This document shows positions 1 to 8,997 of a stretch of DNA of 64,000 bases, piece by piece; position 1 is the stretch's first letter, and each line of letters opens with the position of its first letter. The translations under genes were made by a program, and so were the position numbers. The DNA is taken from positions 1,054,001 through 1,118,000 of the forward strand of contig NZ_RCCK01000010.1 in assembly GCF_003664035.1 (NCBI RefSeq). Direction: 5' to 3'. Below the pieces are notes generated by a model. That model was not told the origin of the DNA, made no database searches, and saw only the letters and a list, made by a program, of their open reading frames with translations. Origin of the DNA: Pedobacter alluvionis (GTDB lineage: Bacteria > Bacteroidota > Bacteroidia > Sphingobacteriales > Sphingobacteriaceae).

Positions 1-132
1 AAATTTGTTTTTAATGGTTATGAAGCTATCATGATTTTTTCACAAGTTTCTATCGTGCTTTAGTGTTCAAGAACTCGCAAGCTCGGTTTACTAATTAGTG
101 TTTGTGATTGGCAAAATCATGATGGTTTCATA
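1..132 (-). promoter_or_regulatory. SusC-SusD intercistronic hairpin, copy 1
   Basis: Read on the minus strand just after the SusC stop, tATGAA-ACC-ATCATGATTTT (132-113) pairs with AAAATCATGAT-AGC-TTCATa (39-19), enclosing a loop of about 73 nt and a symmetric ACC/AGC internal loop. The sequence that follows, CCATTAAAAACAAATTT, reaches base 1. The same structure and the same downstream bases lie between the second susC and its susD at 15588-15676, where they run straight into the susD start. By analogy a SusD gene should begin a few bases beyond the left edge. The structure is seen in the sequence; its role is inferred. Confidence 0.7.
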
Positions 133-157
133 TCTAATTTTTTAATGGAGTAATTGA

Positions 158-3100
158 TTACAATGTGGTTCTTAAGCCAAACGAATATTGTCTTGGTGAT
201 CTTGCTGAAGTCGGGAAATCCGGATCAATGGGAAGCTTTGTCGACTTCCACAACAGACCAATATTATTGGCATAGGCGTACACCTGGAGACTTTTGAAAG
301 GCAGTCTTTTAAACTTTGTTTTGCTGATATTGTACGAAAGCTGGATATCCTGTAGCCTGAAACTGTCTCCTTTTTCTACCAGTGCATCCGACGAATCATA
401 AGTGAGTTGTGCGTAGTTATTATAAGGATAATTCGTCATTGCCGGAACATTAGTGATCAATTCATCACCGGGTTTTTGCCATCTGTTCGCAAAATCAGAG
501 AAGAAATAATTGCCAAAGAAAAGGCTGTTGTAGTCCAGCGCCTGACGTTTAAAATAATGACCCAGGCGGTAGGCAATTAAAAATGATAAGGATAGATTCT
601 TGTAGTTAAAATCATTTCGGATACCGCCCGAAAATTTTGGAATATTATTTCCGATATATACAATATCCTGCTCATTGGCCGCATTAATTACTGAAGCGAG
701 GTCAGTCGTGGCCACGCCATTGGAATAAATCATAGGTTGACCAAGTCCGTTTAAACCTGCGTAACGGTAAGTGAACAATGCGGAATAGGCATAACCCAAC
801 CTTGGAATAGTAGAATTGTTCAATACTGAATTTCTCGGGTTTTGTTTGAGGTCGAGTTTAGTGATCTTATCTATTGCAGAACTGAGATTCAAACTTGTTG
901 ACCATGAAAAATCTTTACCGGATATTTGTCTTGAATTGAGGGAGAGGTCGAAACCTTGTGTCTTTACGTCAGCAAAATTCCCGGTAAAATTTATTACACC
1001 AACCTGAGGGGCAACGCTCTGTCCGGATATCAAATCGCGGGCATTCTTCCTGAAAAACTCAATACTACCGCTAATCAGGTTGTTCTTGAATCCGAAATCT
1101 AATCCCAGGTTCGTTTGTTGTACTTTTTCCCATCTCAATTCTGCATTGGGTGGATTGTTGATCTGATAAAACGATCCCAAACCTGAATTATTTCCTGCTG
1201 ATAGGCTGGCAATTGTTTTTGCTGAAGCACTAGGACTGGTATTTCCGCTGTAGCCATTAGTGAGGCGTAGCTTTAACATCGGAAGCCAGTCTATATGGTA
1301 AAATGATTCGCGGTTAATTATCCAGGCCACACCAGCGGACCAAAGCGGTACCCCTTTTTTATTTGACGCTACACCAAAAAGATTGGATTCGTCTTTACGG
1401 GCACTCGCTGAAATAATGTATTTATCGCGATAGGAGTAAGATGCGTTCGCAAATAGTGAAACAAACCGATTGGTGGTATTGTTATTTGCAAATTGTATAG
1501 GTATAGTGCTGTTTGCACCACTAAATATAGTTTGATAAATCATATTTTGGTTCACACGCTGATAGGTATCAAACTCTTTAATATAACCAAGCTCTTGCCT
1601 TATAGAGCCTACAGTGTTGGTGTTTCGGACTTCCGCTCCCGCCAGCGCCGAAATCTGATGATCAGCCCCCAATGTCTCATTATAAACCAAATTCGCCCTT
1701 ACGTTGTTGTTATTGTATTTACTGTTTCTAATCAAATTGGTTCCACCATAGGGAAAATTCTGCGTAATTACTCCGGTGGCTGAATTGTAGGTGGTAAACA
1801 TGTTGATCATTTCGCGTGTTTGAAACGATTCAACATCAAAAATGCTATTAGAGTTGGAAATTCCACTTCCATATTGATAAATGGCACTAAACTGTAAGGT
1901 CGGTGTAAAACTATAATTTACATCTGTTTTAATGCTATAATCCTGAATATGATTGGCATTCCTGCCATAATTATATTCATCAAGCGGGATAAAAGTCATA
2001 TCAATCAGCTTGCCGCCTGCTAAGCCGGAAATTCGTGTTTTTGAATACTTATAAGGAATTTCCAGAGGATTTCCCTGGTCATCTGCCAACCTGGTATAGG
2101 GAAAAATTGCACCGGCAGGCAAGCTAAAGTTAGATCCATCCCGTCGCGTGTCAGAAAAAGAAATATCTGCACCAATTTGAAGTTTATTGTTGAAAAAACG
2201 GAATCGTTCGCTCAGCATAAAATTCTTCCGGCTTGAGTTGGATTTTTCTGCAGAATGCCCCTTATCAAAACTTCCCGATAGGTAGTATTGATTTTGTGGA
2301 CCACCGCCCCTGATGCTTAAATTGTATTGCTGATTAAAAATATTATCCTGTGTATAACGGGTCAGGTCATCACGGATATCAGTATTTCTCAGTTGAGCGA
2401 TCTGCCTTTCTGCTTCAATGGCGCTGATTTTATTACTGCGTTGCTGATCTAAGATACTGACCAATGGGGAAACCACACTCCCGGGATCTGAAAGGGAATA
2501 ATCATAATAGCCTTTGCCGAACAAAAAGCTTTCTACATCAATAAATTCTGAAGAACTCAGCTGTGGAACAGAATACAGGTCGGACTTGCCAGCCATGGTA
2601 AAACTGGTATTTAAGGATACTTGTGGTTGTTGATTCAGTTTACCCTTTTTCAAAGTGATGACCAATACCCCATTTCCTCCTCTCGCGCCCCATATCGAAG
2701 TGGCTGCAGCATCTTTCAGAATGGTGACGCTTTCTACATCATTTGGATTGATGGAATTGATGTCTCCTTCAAAGGGATAGTTATCAACTACAACCAGAGG
2801 TTCTACTGCAGACCGAATCGTGCTTCGGCCACGAATAGAAAAACTTGCTTCATTGACAGAGTTGGAGGGATTACGCAGCGTCAAAATTCCAGGCGCCATG
2901 TTTTCAATCCTATCGATAATATTAGGACTAACCCCCCTGTTAATTACGCTGGAATCTAAAAATTCATAGGATCCTGTAGCCCGCTCTCTGGATATTTTCT
3001 GATAACCATTGGATACTACTGCAACTTCCTGTAAGCTTTCTGTATTTACAACCAAAACAATAGGTTGATCGGTAATCGCTTTAGCTGCGATCGTTTTAGC

Positions 3101-3670
3101 GGTATAGCCCGTGTAAGAAATGATAACCAGGGCATCTTCATCGACATTTTTAATTTCGAAAACGCCCAGTTGATTGGTGATCACACTTCTATTCAAATCT
3201 TTCAATTTTACACTTGCACCAGCCAGGGGATTTCCTTTCTCATCCACAACCTTGCCTCTGATGTCCATATTTTTAAAGACATTTATGAATGCGTCGAGCA
3301 CAGTTTTTTTCTTTTCGGCTACTACGATGGTTTTGTCTTCAATAACATAGTTCATCACAGTGCCTTTTAAGCATACTTCCATGACTTCATCAAGCGATGC
3401 ACCGCTAAATTTAGCCTGAATGGTTATTCCGGCGTTCAACTTATCGGGTTCCCAAAGCACATGGAAGCCGGTTTGTTTCCCAATTTCTTTAAACACCTGG
3501 GCAAGTGTGATTTTGTTTTGGTTTAAAGTAACCTTTTGAGCAAGTGCAGAGGCACTTACCTGCATGATGAAAGCCAATAATAATACAGCAACGAGTTTAA
3601 TTCGCATGAGCCATTTTCTAAAAATGTGGCACGGAGGACCACATAAAACTTTAGTGGAAATTTTATACAT
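158..3670 (-). CDS. SusC/RagA-family TonB-dependent outer membrane transporter
   Basis: A 1170-residue outer-membrane beta-barrel that would import an oligomeric nutrient together with a SusD lipoprotein, powered by TonB. A signal peptide lies around residues 22-45 (RIKLVAVLLLAFIMQVSA). An STN domain follows (about 46-120), then a carboxypeptidase-regulatory-like domain (IRGKVVDEKGNPLAGASV, about 137-215), then the plug with the SusC signature DVESVTILKDAAATSIWGAR, and the long barrel. The STN domain is the part that normally contacts a FecR-type anti-sigma, and FecR and sigma genes lie directly upstream. The start at 3670 keeps an N-terminal extension (MYKISTK) resembling MYQICTK in the second SusC of this window; an internal Met at residue 22 is the alternative. 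The substrate cannot be read. Confidence 0.95.
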   Translation of the reverse strand: MYKISTKVLCGPPCHIFRKWLMRIKLVAVLLLAFIMQVSASALAQKVTLNQNKITLAQVFKEIGKQTGFHVLWEPDKLNAGITIQAKFSGASLDEVMEVCLKGTVMNYVIEDKTIVVAEKKKTVLDAFINVFKNMDIRGKVVDEKGNPLAGASVKLKDLNRSVITNQLGVFEIKNVDEDALVIISYTGYTAKTIAAKAITDQPIVLVVNTESLQEVAVVSNGYQKISRERATGSYEFLDSSVINRGVSPNIIDRIENMAPGILTLRNPSNSVNEASFSIRGRSTIRSAVEPLVVVDNYPFEGDINSINPNDVESVTILKDAAATSIWGARGGNGVLVITLKKGKLNQQPQVSLNTSFTMAGKSDLYSVPQLSSSEFIDVESFLFGKGYYDYSLSDPGSVVSPLVSILDQQRSNKISAIEAERQIAQLRNTDIRDDLTRYTQDNIFNQQYNLSIRGGGPQNQYYLSGSFDKGHSAEKSNSSRKNFMLSERFRFFNNKLQIGADISFSDTRRDGSNFSLPAGAIFPYTRLADDQGNPLEIPYKYSKTRISGLAGGKLIDMTFIPLDEYNYGRNANHIQDYSIKTDVNYSFTPTLQFSAIYQYGSGISNSNSIFDVESFQTREMINMFTTYNSATGVITQNFPYGGTNLIRNSKYNNNNVRANLVYNETLGADHQISALAGAEVRNTNTVGSIRQELGYIKEFDTYQRVNQNMIYQTIFSGANSTIPIQFANNNTTNRFVSLFANASYSYRDKYIISASARKDESNLFGVASNKKGVPLWSAGVAWIINRESFYHIDWLPMLKLRLTNGYSGNTSPSASAKTIASLSAGNNSGLGSFYQINNPPNAELRWEKVQQTNLGLDFGFKNNLISGSIEFFRKNARDLISGQSVAPQVGVINFTGNFADVKTQGFDLSLNSRQISGKDFSWSTSLNLSSAIDKITKLDLKQNPRNSVLNNSTIPRLGYAYSALFTYRYAGLNGLGQPMIYSNGVATTDLASVINAANEQDIVYIGNNIPKFSGGIRNDFNYKNLSLSFLIAYRLGHYFKRQALDYNSLFFGNYFFSDFANRWQKPGDELITNVPAMTNYPYNNYAQLTYDSSDALVEKGDSFRLQDIQLSYNISKTKFKRLPFKSLQVYAYANNIGLLWKSTKLPIDPDFPTSARSPRQYSFGLRTTL

Positions 3671-3765
3671 TTGAGTAGGTTTGGTTTAGAAGTGCTTATA
3701 CTTTAGCGAGCAGCGCACTTCATCTGTAGTTGATTAATTTATTAATCTTATAAAGCCAGATTATT

Positions 3766-3791
3766 AGGATTCCGATGGCCATCGGAATCCT
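3766..3791. repeat. Perfect 26-bp palindrome between fecR and susC
   Basis: AGGATTCCGATGG is followed at once by its exact complement, giving 13-bp arms with no spacer, then a T run on the plus strand (3791-3796). The flanking genes are both on the minus strand, where the A run precedes the hairpin, so it is not a canonical terminator in the direction of transcription. It may be an attenuator, a processing site or an operator. The second fecR-susC gap (11845-11868) also holds a hairpin. Confidence 0.6.
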
Positions 3792-3888
3792 TTTTTGTTG
3801 AGGCGTCGTGATTAATAGCTTTACATTTCCGTAGGTAGTTCTTTTTTCATGTTTGTTGGTTTGTTTGGTTTGGTTATGTTGATTTTGG

Positions 3889-5061
3889 TTATTTCATTAA
3901 AATTATAGTGTTGCCTTGTATCTCAAATCGAACGGAGCGGGTTAAGCTCAGCTTACTCAATACATGCGAAACTTTAACATACTTGGAGATGCTTCCACTA
4001 AACATCTTTTTCTTTAATTCTTCATCTTTAAACTTTACGTCTAAATCGTACCAACGGCCAATGTCGTTCATGATCTGTTCAAGTGGCTCATTGTCAAAAT
4101 TAAAAAAGCCATTCTTCCAGGAAACAGCGTTGTCTGTATCCACATTTTTCACATCAATCCTGCCCGCTGTTAAAGTTGATTCCTCACCGGGTTTCAAAAT
4201 GACCTGATTTACTTTAACACTTCCTTCCAGTAAAGTAGTGCTGGTACGCAAACCATTTTCATATACCTTCAGGTTAAAATGTGTTCCAAGCACCTCCACT
4301 TCCTGATGGATACTTTTAACGATAAAAGGATGTGCCTTATCTTTCGCTACTTCAAAATAAGCTTCTCCCTGAAGTTCTACATTTCGTGTTGATCCTTGAA
4401 ACGATACCGGGAATTTAACGGATGATGCTGCATTAAGCCATATTTTTGTACCATCAACCAGTTGCAGCTGATATTGGCCGCCACGAGGGGTTGTGATCTG
4501 GTTTTGCTCCATTTCTGAATGTTTGCCCTGATCTCCAATAAAAGTATAAACCAGTTGTCCCGCCGCTGTAGTCGTAATCTTCACACCATTCTGTTCCGCC
4601 AATGAATCATTTACACCGTCTGCCAAAGAGATTTGTTTCCCGTTCGCAAGGGTAAGCACGGCTTTATTTGTACCCGGATCCACATCTTTTTCCATGCTCA
4701 GCGATGGAAGGTCTTGTTTAGATCTAAGGTAAATGAAAAGTGAAACTGTGAGGACCATCAGGGTCAGACAGGCTGCGGCAAGCCGGAGAAACCATATGCG
4801 TTTGTAGAGCGGAACAATTTTAGGCAGAGTCTGTTGATTGATGCGTTTTACGGACTTGAAAATCTGGAGCAGTTTAATTTCCTCTTCAACAGTAGGAGAT
4901 CCTTCTTCAAAAGGAACCAAAAGCTCAGCATAGATCAAATCTTTCAATAAAAATTCATCTGCAACATCAAAATATGTCAGTAACTCCGATATTTCAGTTT
5001 CGGAGCATTGATTTTTGAGAAAATTTGAGTAAATACGCTTTAGCTTGTTTTGATCTTCCAA
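3889..5061 (-). CDS. FecR-family anti-sigma factor
   Basis: A 390-residue inner-membrane regulator. The cytoplasmic N-terminus (about 1-85) would bind the sigma factor. One membrane helix (about 90-112, RLAAACLTLMVLTVSLFIYL) follows. The periplasmic FecR domain contains GGQYQLQLVDGTKIWLNAAS and GEAYFEVAKDKAHPFIVK, and the C-terminal DUF4974-like region ends SVRFEIQGNTIILMK. It lies between its sigma gene (71 bp upstream) and a SusC with an STN domain, the usual trio for signalling from the outer membrane to transcription. The start codon appears to be TTG. Assignment is firm; the signal is unknown. Confidence 0.93.
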   Translation of the reverse strand: MEDQNKLKRIYSNFLKNQCSETEISELLTYFDVADEFLLKDLIYAELLVPFEEGSPTVEEEIKLLQIFKSVKRINQQTLPKIVPLYKRIWFLRLAAACLTLMVLTVSLFIYLRSKQDLPSLSMEKDVDPGTNKAVLTLANGKQISLADGVNDSLAEQNGVKITTTAAGQLVYTFIGDQGKHSEMEQNQITTPRGGQYQLQLVDGTKIWLNAASSVKFPVSFQGSTRNVELQGEAYFEVAKDKAHPFIVKSIHQEVEVLGTHFNLKVYENGLRTSTTLLEGSVKVNQVILKPGEESTLTAGRIDVKNVDTDNAVSWKNGFFNFDNEPLEQIMNDIGRWYDLDVKFKDEELKKKMFSGSISKYVKVSHVLSKLSLTRSVRFEIQGNTIILMK

Positions 5062-5132
5062 AATAATTGGCCTTTTTAAAGCTATTACGTTTCAAAAGTG
5101 ATCAACATCTAGTCTAAACGAAAAAATATTTA

Positions 5133-5738
5133 CTATTTATCCAGAAATGCGCTGCTGATGGCAACAAAAAACACAAGTGTGCCTGACTTTTTAAGATATT
5201 CTGCTACAGTTTTTGTTGCTTTAACAATGTGGTTATTCACTGTAGAACTGGAAATATTAAGCTCACGGGCAATATCATCATAACTTCTACCTTCAATTTT
5301 ACAAGCCTGAAAGACACGCTTTTGCTGAGGTGGCAAAAGTTCTATCGCTTTTTGTATCATTTCTCCGGTCTCCCGGTAATAGATGTCTTCCTCGGTATGG
5401 GTATAAGCGTTAGTGCTGATCAATTGAACTGTTTTGGCAAGTAATTCATCCCGCGAAATTTTACGATAGGTATCATAAACCAGGTGCTGGGCGATACTGA
5501 ACAAATAAGATCTGAAGGATTGATTGGAGTCGAGGAGGTGCCTTTTGGTCCAAACCTTCACAAAAACGTCCTGCGTAAGTTCATGAGCAATCACATCAAC
5601 TTTTACCATTTTTAATAACTTTCTGTAAATCCTTAAGCTATAGATTTGATAAAGTTTGTCGAAAGCATACTCGTCCCCATTTCTCAGTTTAATGAGTAAT
5701 TCCTTTTCAACCGTATTTTCAACAAGTGCTTCCTCCAC
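5133..5738 (-). CDS. ECF RNA polymerase sigma factor, FecI-like
   Basis: A 201-residue ECF sigma factor. Sigma-70 region 2 is at about 20-90 (DEYAFDKLYQIYSLRIYRKL, ELTQDVFVKVWTKR). Region 4 is at about 125-185 (LPPQQKRVFQACKIEGRSYD, then an HTH with IARELNISSSTVNNHIVKA). The C-terminal tail (GTLVFFVAISSAFL) is hydrophobic, as in many Bacteroidota FecI proteins. It probably directs transcription of the downstream SusC operon under FecR control. The apparent start is GTG (GTG GAG GAA). Confidence 0.95.
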   Translation of the reverse strand: MEEALVENTVEKELLIKLRNGDEYAFDKLYQIYSLRIYRKLLKMVKVDVIAHELTQDVFVKVWTKRHLLDSNQSFRSYLFSIAQHLVYDTYRKISRDELLAKTVQLISTNAYTHTEEDIYYRETGEMIQKAIELLPPQQKRVFQACKIEGRSYDDIARELNISSSTVNNHIVKATKTVAEYLKKSGTLVFFVAISSAFLDK

Positions 5739-5874
5739 TAATCCTAAAAAAATTTACCAGAGATGGTTATCAGGTTTATAAACAATAAGGCGGGCAAATT
5801 AACAAAAGATACTTATAATACCATATTTGTTTTTGTAGTATAAACTCGTCAAAATAAGTCTGATACAGCTTTAA

Positions 5875-6012
5875 CAACTACTTCGGGCACCTCCTGCAAA
5901 AGAGGCTCAGTTCCAATCGCCGGAAGAGCGGGGCGGGCATGAAGCGCTTGGAAAAACCGCGTATTTCAATCAGCTCGTCTACAAAATGGTTCGAATTAAG
6001 TACCGCCACTGA
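5875..6012 (+). other. Startless open stretch, possible gene remnant
   Basis: Forty-five codons without a stop follow a TAA. The translation (for example HEALGKTAYFNQLVYKMVRI) looks protein-like but has no start codon. It ends ten bases before a plus-strand hairpin with a T tail. The opposite strand has a competing 58-codon frame at 5878-6054, so this may be chance or a dispersed repeat. No family is recognised. Confidence 0.2.
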
Positions 6013-6022
6013 TCCCAAGTAG

Positions 6023-6060
6023 GACAAAGATTTTTTCGAAGGTCTTTGTCTCATTTTTTT
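6023..6060 (+). terminator. Putative intrinsic terminator
   Basis: GACAAAGA (6023-6030) pairs with TCTTTGTC (6043-6050) across a 12-nt loop and is followed by TCA and a run of seven T. The form suits a plus-strand Rho-independent terminator, although no intact plus-strand gene lies upstream. This supports a decayed gene at 5875-6012. Confidence 0.5.
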
Positions 6061-6179
6061 GCTCCTAATTATTTGTCTTTAAGCATATATGCTCCGCGAC
6101 TTCGTTGACTAAAAGTTTCCTATATCGATCCCCATTAATCAGCTGAAATAGGATTATTTTTTAACTAAATGGTAACAGT

Positions 6180-6397
6180 ATGAAAAAGTTAAATTAGAAG
6201 AAGTAACTTTAGAGAGCGGAGAAGTACTTTCAGGAAATGAACTAAAAGACATCCTTTCAACCAGTGACGGTGGAAGTGGCGGAAGCTGCAGTGGAAGTAA
6301 GCCACCTCATTCAAAATATACCTATGATGATAATACGGGTGTAGTTCAAAGAGGATGCTGTATTTCATATCAGTTCTCTGATTTTTTTTTGCGCTAG
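6180..6397 (+). pseudogene. GG-leader natural-product (RiPP-like) precursor peptide, frameshifted
   Basis: ATG AAA AAG TTA AAT TAG stops after five codons. If one A is restored in the A run near 6191-6193, the frame reads MKKLKLEEVTLESGEVLSGN, then ELKDILSTSDGGSGGSCSGS, then a Cys-containing core (KYTYDDNTGVVQRGCCISYQ) and stops at 6397, about 73 residues. The leader matches the Bacteroidota GG-leader precursor type (MKKLKL...GEVLSR.ELK.I.GG). The reading frame after the deletion has no other start. A TlpA-like gene begins 136 bp downstream. The frameshift is seen; assignment to the precursor family is by pattern recognition. A sequencing error is possible. Confidence 0.6.
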
Positions 6398-6533
6398 CCC
6401 AGAAAACTAGTTGCTGGCCTGCGTAATAACAGACTAAAGGCTAAGATTGCGAACTTATCCGCAGACTTAGTATTAATAAATAATAACTTCCAGCATATTT
6501 GCGAAAATCTGCTGGAACCAATTAAAAATTACG

Positions 6534-8069
6534 ATGTCCAGAGTATTTAAATCAAATCTATTTTACATGTTTAGCTTATTGTGTTTGCTGTTATGCAAAC
6601 AATCTGTAAGTAAGATAGTTGATGTGCCCAAATTAGCGTTTGGCAAAGCGAAATTAACAGGAAGGTTAAGGGTGCCTGACGGAATAAATATAGACAGTGC
6701 ATTCGTGAAAATCACCGTTTCTCATCCAATTTCGGGTGAGTTTGTCAAATATAAAGCGCTTGTCGACCGGTCGGGCAATTTTTCCATTGATGCTGATGTT
6801 GAAACAGCAGTTTCTTACATACGTTTTTCCACAAGTCTAAATCCCGGGAAACCCCTATTTGTCAAATTGAAATGCGCAGCTAATACCCGCCTTGATATTA
6901 CTTATAATTCAGATTTAGATATCGAAAATATTACTGTTGAGCCTAGTATCGATCAAAATGATATGACCCGATATTATGGTCTCATTCGCAAAATGATTGA
7001 ATATTCACCTACCAGAAAAAGGGAACCACTTTATGATAAAGGTACCGAGGATTTCTTGGAATATGCCAGATCTCTCTTGTCAGAAATATTAACAGTTGTA
7101 AAAAATGATACCTTGATATCAAAAGAATTAAAAAGTATGTTGAATAATGACTTTCGCCTATTTTTTTATAAAGGGGCAGTATTTGATTATGACAAAGCAA
7201 TGATGGCTAACTATAGTATAACTAATGGTGATAAAGAAAAGAAGTTTGTTATCAAAGAGATTGACAGATCATATTACCGTTTTTTGAAGGAGTTAAAACT
7301 GAATGACCCCCAATACCTTTATACTTCTACATTCCTTGAATTTCAAAAACAAATTCTCTTGGACAAAACCCTGGCTGTTACCCAAATAGGAGAAACCGAT
7401 ATCTCCAATTGGTTGTCAAAAACAAAAATTATTTTATCTGACTTAGTTGGTTTTAAAGATGGCTTATACTATGATATTTTAGCAGCAAATGCTTATGGTA
7501 GACAGCTGACTGAAGAATTAAGGCCTTTAAGTGAAATACAGAAAAAAAATATTTTGAAATATTGGGGGAACAAAGAAATCGCGAAAATCCTATTTCGAAA
7601 AAACAAAGAGGTTGTGGTACTGGATAAATTGAAATCCCCGGCAGTTATAAACGATGCATCTCAAATTGCAGAAGATAGGATTATAGAAAGTATTGTCTCC
7701 AAACACAAAGGTAAAGTTATTTTGATCGACCTTTGGGCTACGTGGTGTGGACCTTGTTTGGAAGCAATGCAACGGTTCAGAACCACAAAAAATGAATTTC
7801 ACGATAAAAATGTTGTGTTTGTATACTTAACAAACAGTTCGTCTCCCCGAAATCTGTGGGAAGAGAAAGTTAAAGGCATAGGTAACCAACATTACTATTT
7901 GAATGATGCGCAATGGACCTACGTTATGACATTCTTCGATTTTCAGGCAATTCCATCATATTTACTATTCAACAAAGAAGGGATACTCGTCAAAAAATTT
8001 ACAGCTTTCCCAGAAAATGAATATGTGAAAAAGATGATTGATGAGCAACTAGATAGACCTAATAATTGA
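6534..8069 (+). CDS. TlpA-like thioredoxin-fold protein, exported
   Basis: A 511-residue protein. A hydrophobic N-terminus (residues 9-21, possible LLLC lipobox at 18-21) indicates export. A long, unrecognised helical region with DUF4369-like beta start (about 35-120) precedes a C-terminal thioredoxin domain with WATWCGPC, CxxC at residues 405-408, and a cis-Pro loop (QAIPSYLLF). It is probably a periplasmic, membrane-anchored thiol-disulfide oxidoreductase. It lies just downstream of a broken GG-leader peptide gene, and such thioredoxin-like proteins often accompany those peptides in Bacteroidota. Codon use is AT-rich compared with the susCD operon to its right. Function in redox is likely; substrate unknown. 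Confidence 0.85.
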   Translation: MSRVFKSNLFYMFSLLCLLLCKQSVSKIVDVPKLAFGKAKLTGRLRVPDGINIDSAFVKITVSHPISGEFVKYKALVDRSGNFSIDADVETAVSYIRFSTSLNPGKPLFVKLKCAANTRLDITYNSDLDIENITVEPSIDQNDMTRYYGLIRKMIEYSPTRKREPLYDKGTEDFLEYARSLLSEILTVVKNDTLISKELKSMLNNDFRLFFYKGAVFDYDKAMMANYSITNGDKEKKFVIKEIDRSYYRFLKELKLNDPQYLYTSTFLEFQKQILLDKTLAVTQIGETDISNWLSKTKIILSDLVGFKDGLYYDILAANAYGRQLTEELRPLSEIQKKNILKYWGNKEIAKILFRKNKEVVVLDKLKSPAVINDASQIAEDRIIESIVSKHKGKVILIDLWATWCGPCLEAMQRFRTTKNEFHDKNVVFVYLTNSSSPRNLWEEKVKGIGNQHYYLNDAQWTYVMTFFDFQAIPSYLLFNKEGILVKKFTAFPENEYVKKMIDEQLDRPNN

Positions 8070-8358
8070 CGCAACGTTCTCTTTACCCAAACTGGTCTTA
8101 GCATTCCATATGTAATTAATATAACAAATTTTCTACTTTTATTATCGTATCGCTAGTATTCTGACAGTGGTTGATTCCCTAAAACCAAAAAAATAATTTT
8201 AGCATGAAGATATATTTATCTAAATGTTTTGCATTTTTTCTAATTTTAAGCGGTAGCAGTTCCTAATTACATGCCAGAGCGCCTAAAGTACAGGTATTGG
8301 AAAGTTAGCCCTCACCATCCGTAAGGGCTTAAATTTAAATTATCAATTTCATTTTACC
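8070..8358. other. Gene-free stretch with a 20-codon signal-peptide-like ORF
   Basis: The only feature is a 20-codon plus-strand ORF (8204-8266, MKIYLSKCFAFFLILSGSSS). It reads like a signal peptide cut short by a stop codon. No continuation in another frame is convincing. It may be the start of a decayed lipoprotein gene or chance. Confidence 0.25.
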
Positions 8359-8997
8359 TCACTCAAAATTTCCCTTCCCATCAACACTATAACTGTAAAT
8401 CACCATATATTCGGTTCCATTCTTTTGAAAATGCCCGATAGGAATATCGCCTTTTTCAAAGTAGGCTGATTTGCTTTCGAATGGAATGCCGCAAAGCATG
8501 ATATTCGGTTCTGTTTGATGATAAACAACATCATTTCTGGTTCCTGCAATAGCCATCAATGCTGATAAATTTTTGCTCGATCCTTTTTGGTTACACTTTG
8601 GATGATGCGGGTGCTGATTGGCTAATACCCAGGAACCAGGCACCATTGGTTTATAAAATTTGCCTAAAGGGATATCGAACCTGCGTGGTAAAAAACAAGA
8701 GGTTACTGTTCCATTGGTGGTAACGGTTCCGGTTTCTATAAAGAAATGGGTAATTCGAATCCAATGCCGGGTGAGCTGATACACATATTCCCGAATGGAA
8801 TTTTGCCCGTCCTCTAAAAATTCTGCCCAACCGGTGTAGCGTGGCAAAGTCATCGTGATTTCAGAAACATGGCCATCAATATGATGTAAGGTAGCCTTTA
8901 CTGCGCAAATGGCAGGTAATATATTAGTGTTGGTTGATTCAGCTGCAACCTGAGCAGGGAGCTGTGTGTTTTGATTTTTACTTTTGGCAGTTTGCAT
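8359..8997 (-). CDS. Hypothetical protein
   Basis: A 212-residue protein with no signal peptide, membrane helix or family motif that I recognise. It is rich in Thr, His and aromatic residues (ITMTLPRYTGWAEFLEDGQN, HPHHPKCNQKG) and looks globular and cytoplasmic. Gln/Asn/Thr dominate the first 25 residues. It stands alone, convergent with the TlpA-like gene on its right-hand numbering side and followed upstream by a 950-bp gene-free stretch with a dispersed repeat. It could be an accessory gene. Coding status rests on length and plausible composition. Confidence 0.7.
   Translation of the reverse strand: MQTAKSKNQNTQLPAQVAAESTNTNILPAICAVKATLHHIDGHVSEITMTLPRYTGWAEFLEDGQNSIREYVYQLTRHWIRITHFFIETGTVTTNGTVTSCFLPRRFDIPLGKFYKPMVPGSWVLANQHPHHPKCNQKGSSKNLSALMAIAGTRNDVVYHQTEPNIMLCGIPFESKSAYFEKGDIPIGHFQKNGTEYMVIYSYSVDGKGNFE

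Noticed and set aside
5878..6054. 58-codon minus-strand ORF
   Set aside because: Very basic, Cys/Arg-rich end and no family; competes with an equally open plus-strand frame, so neither is called as a gene.
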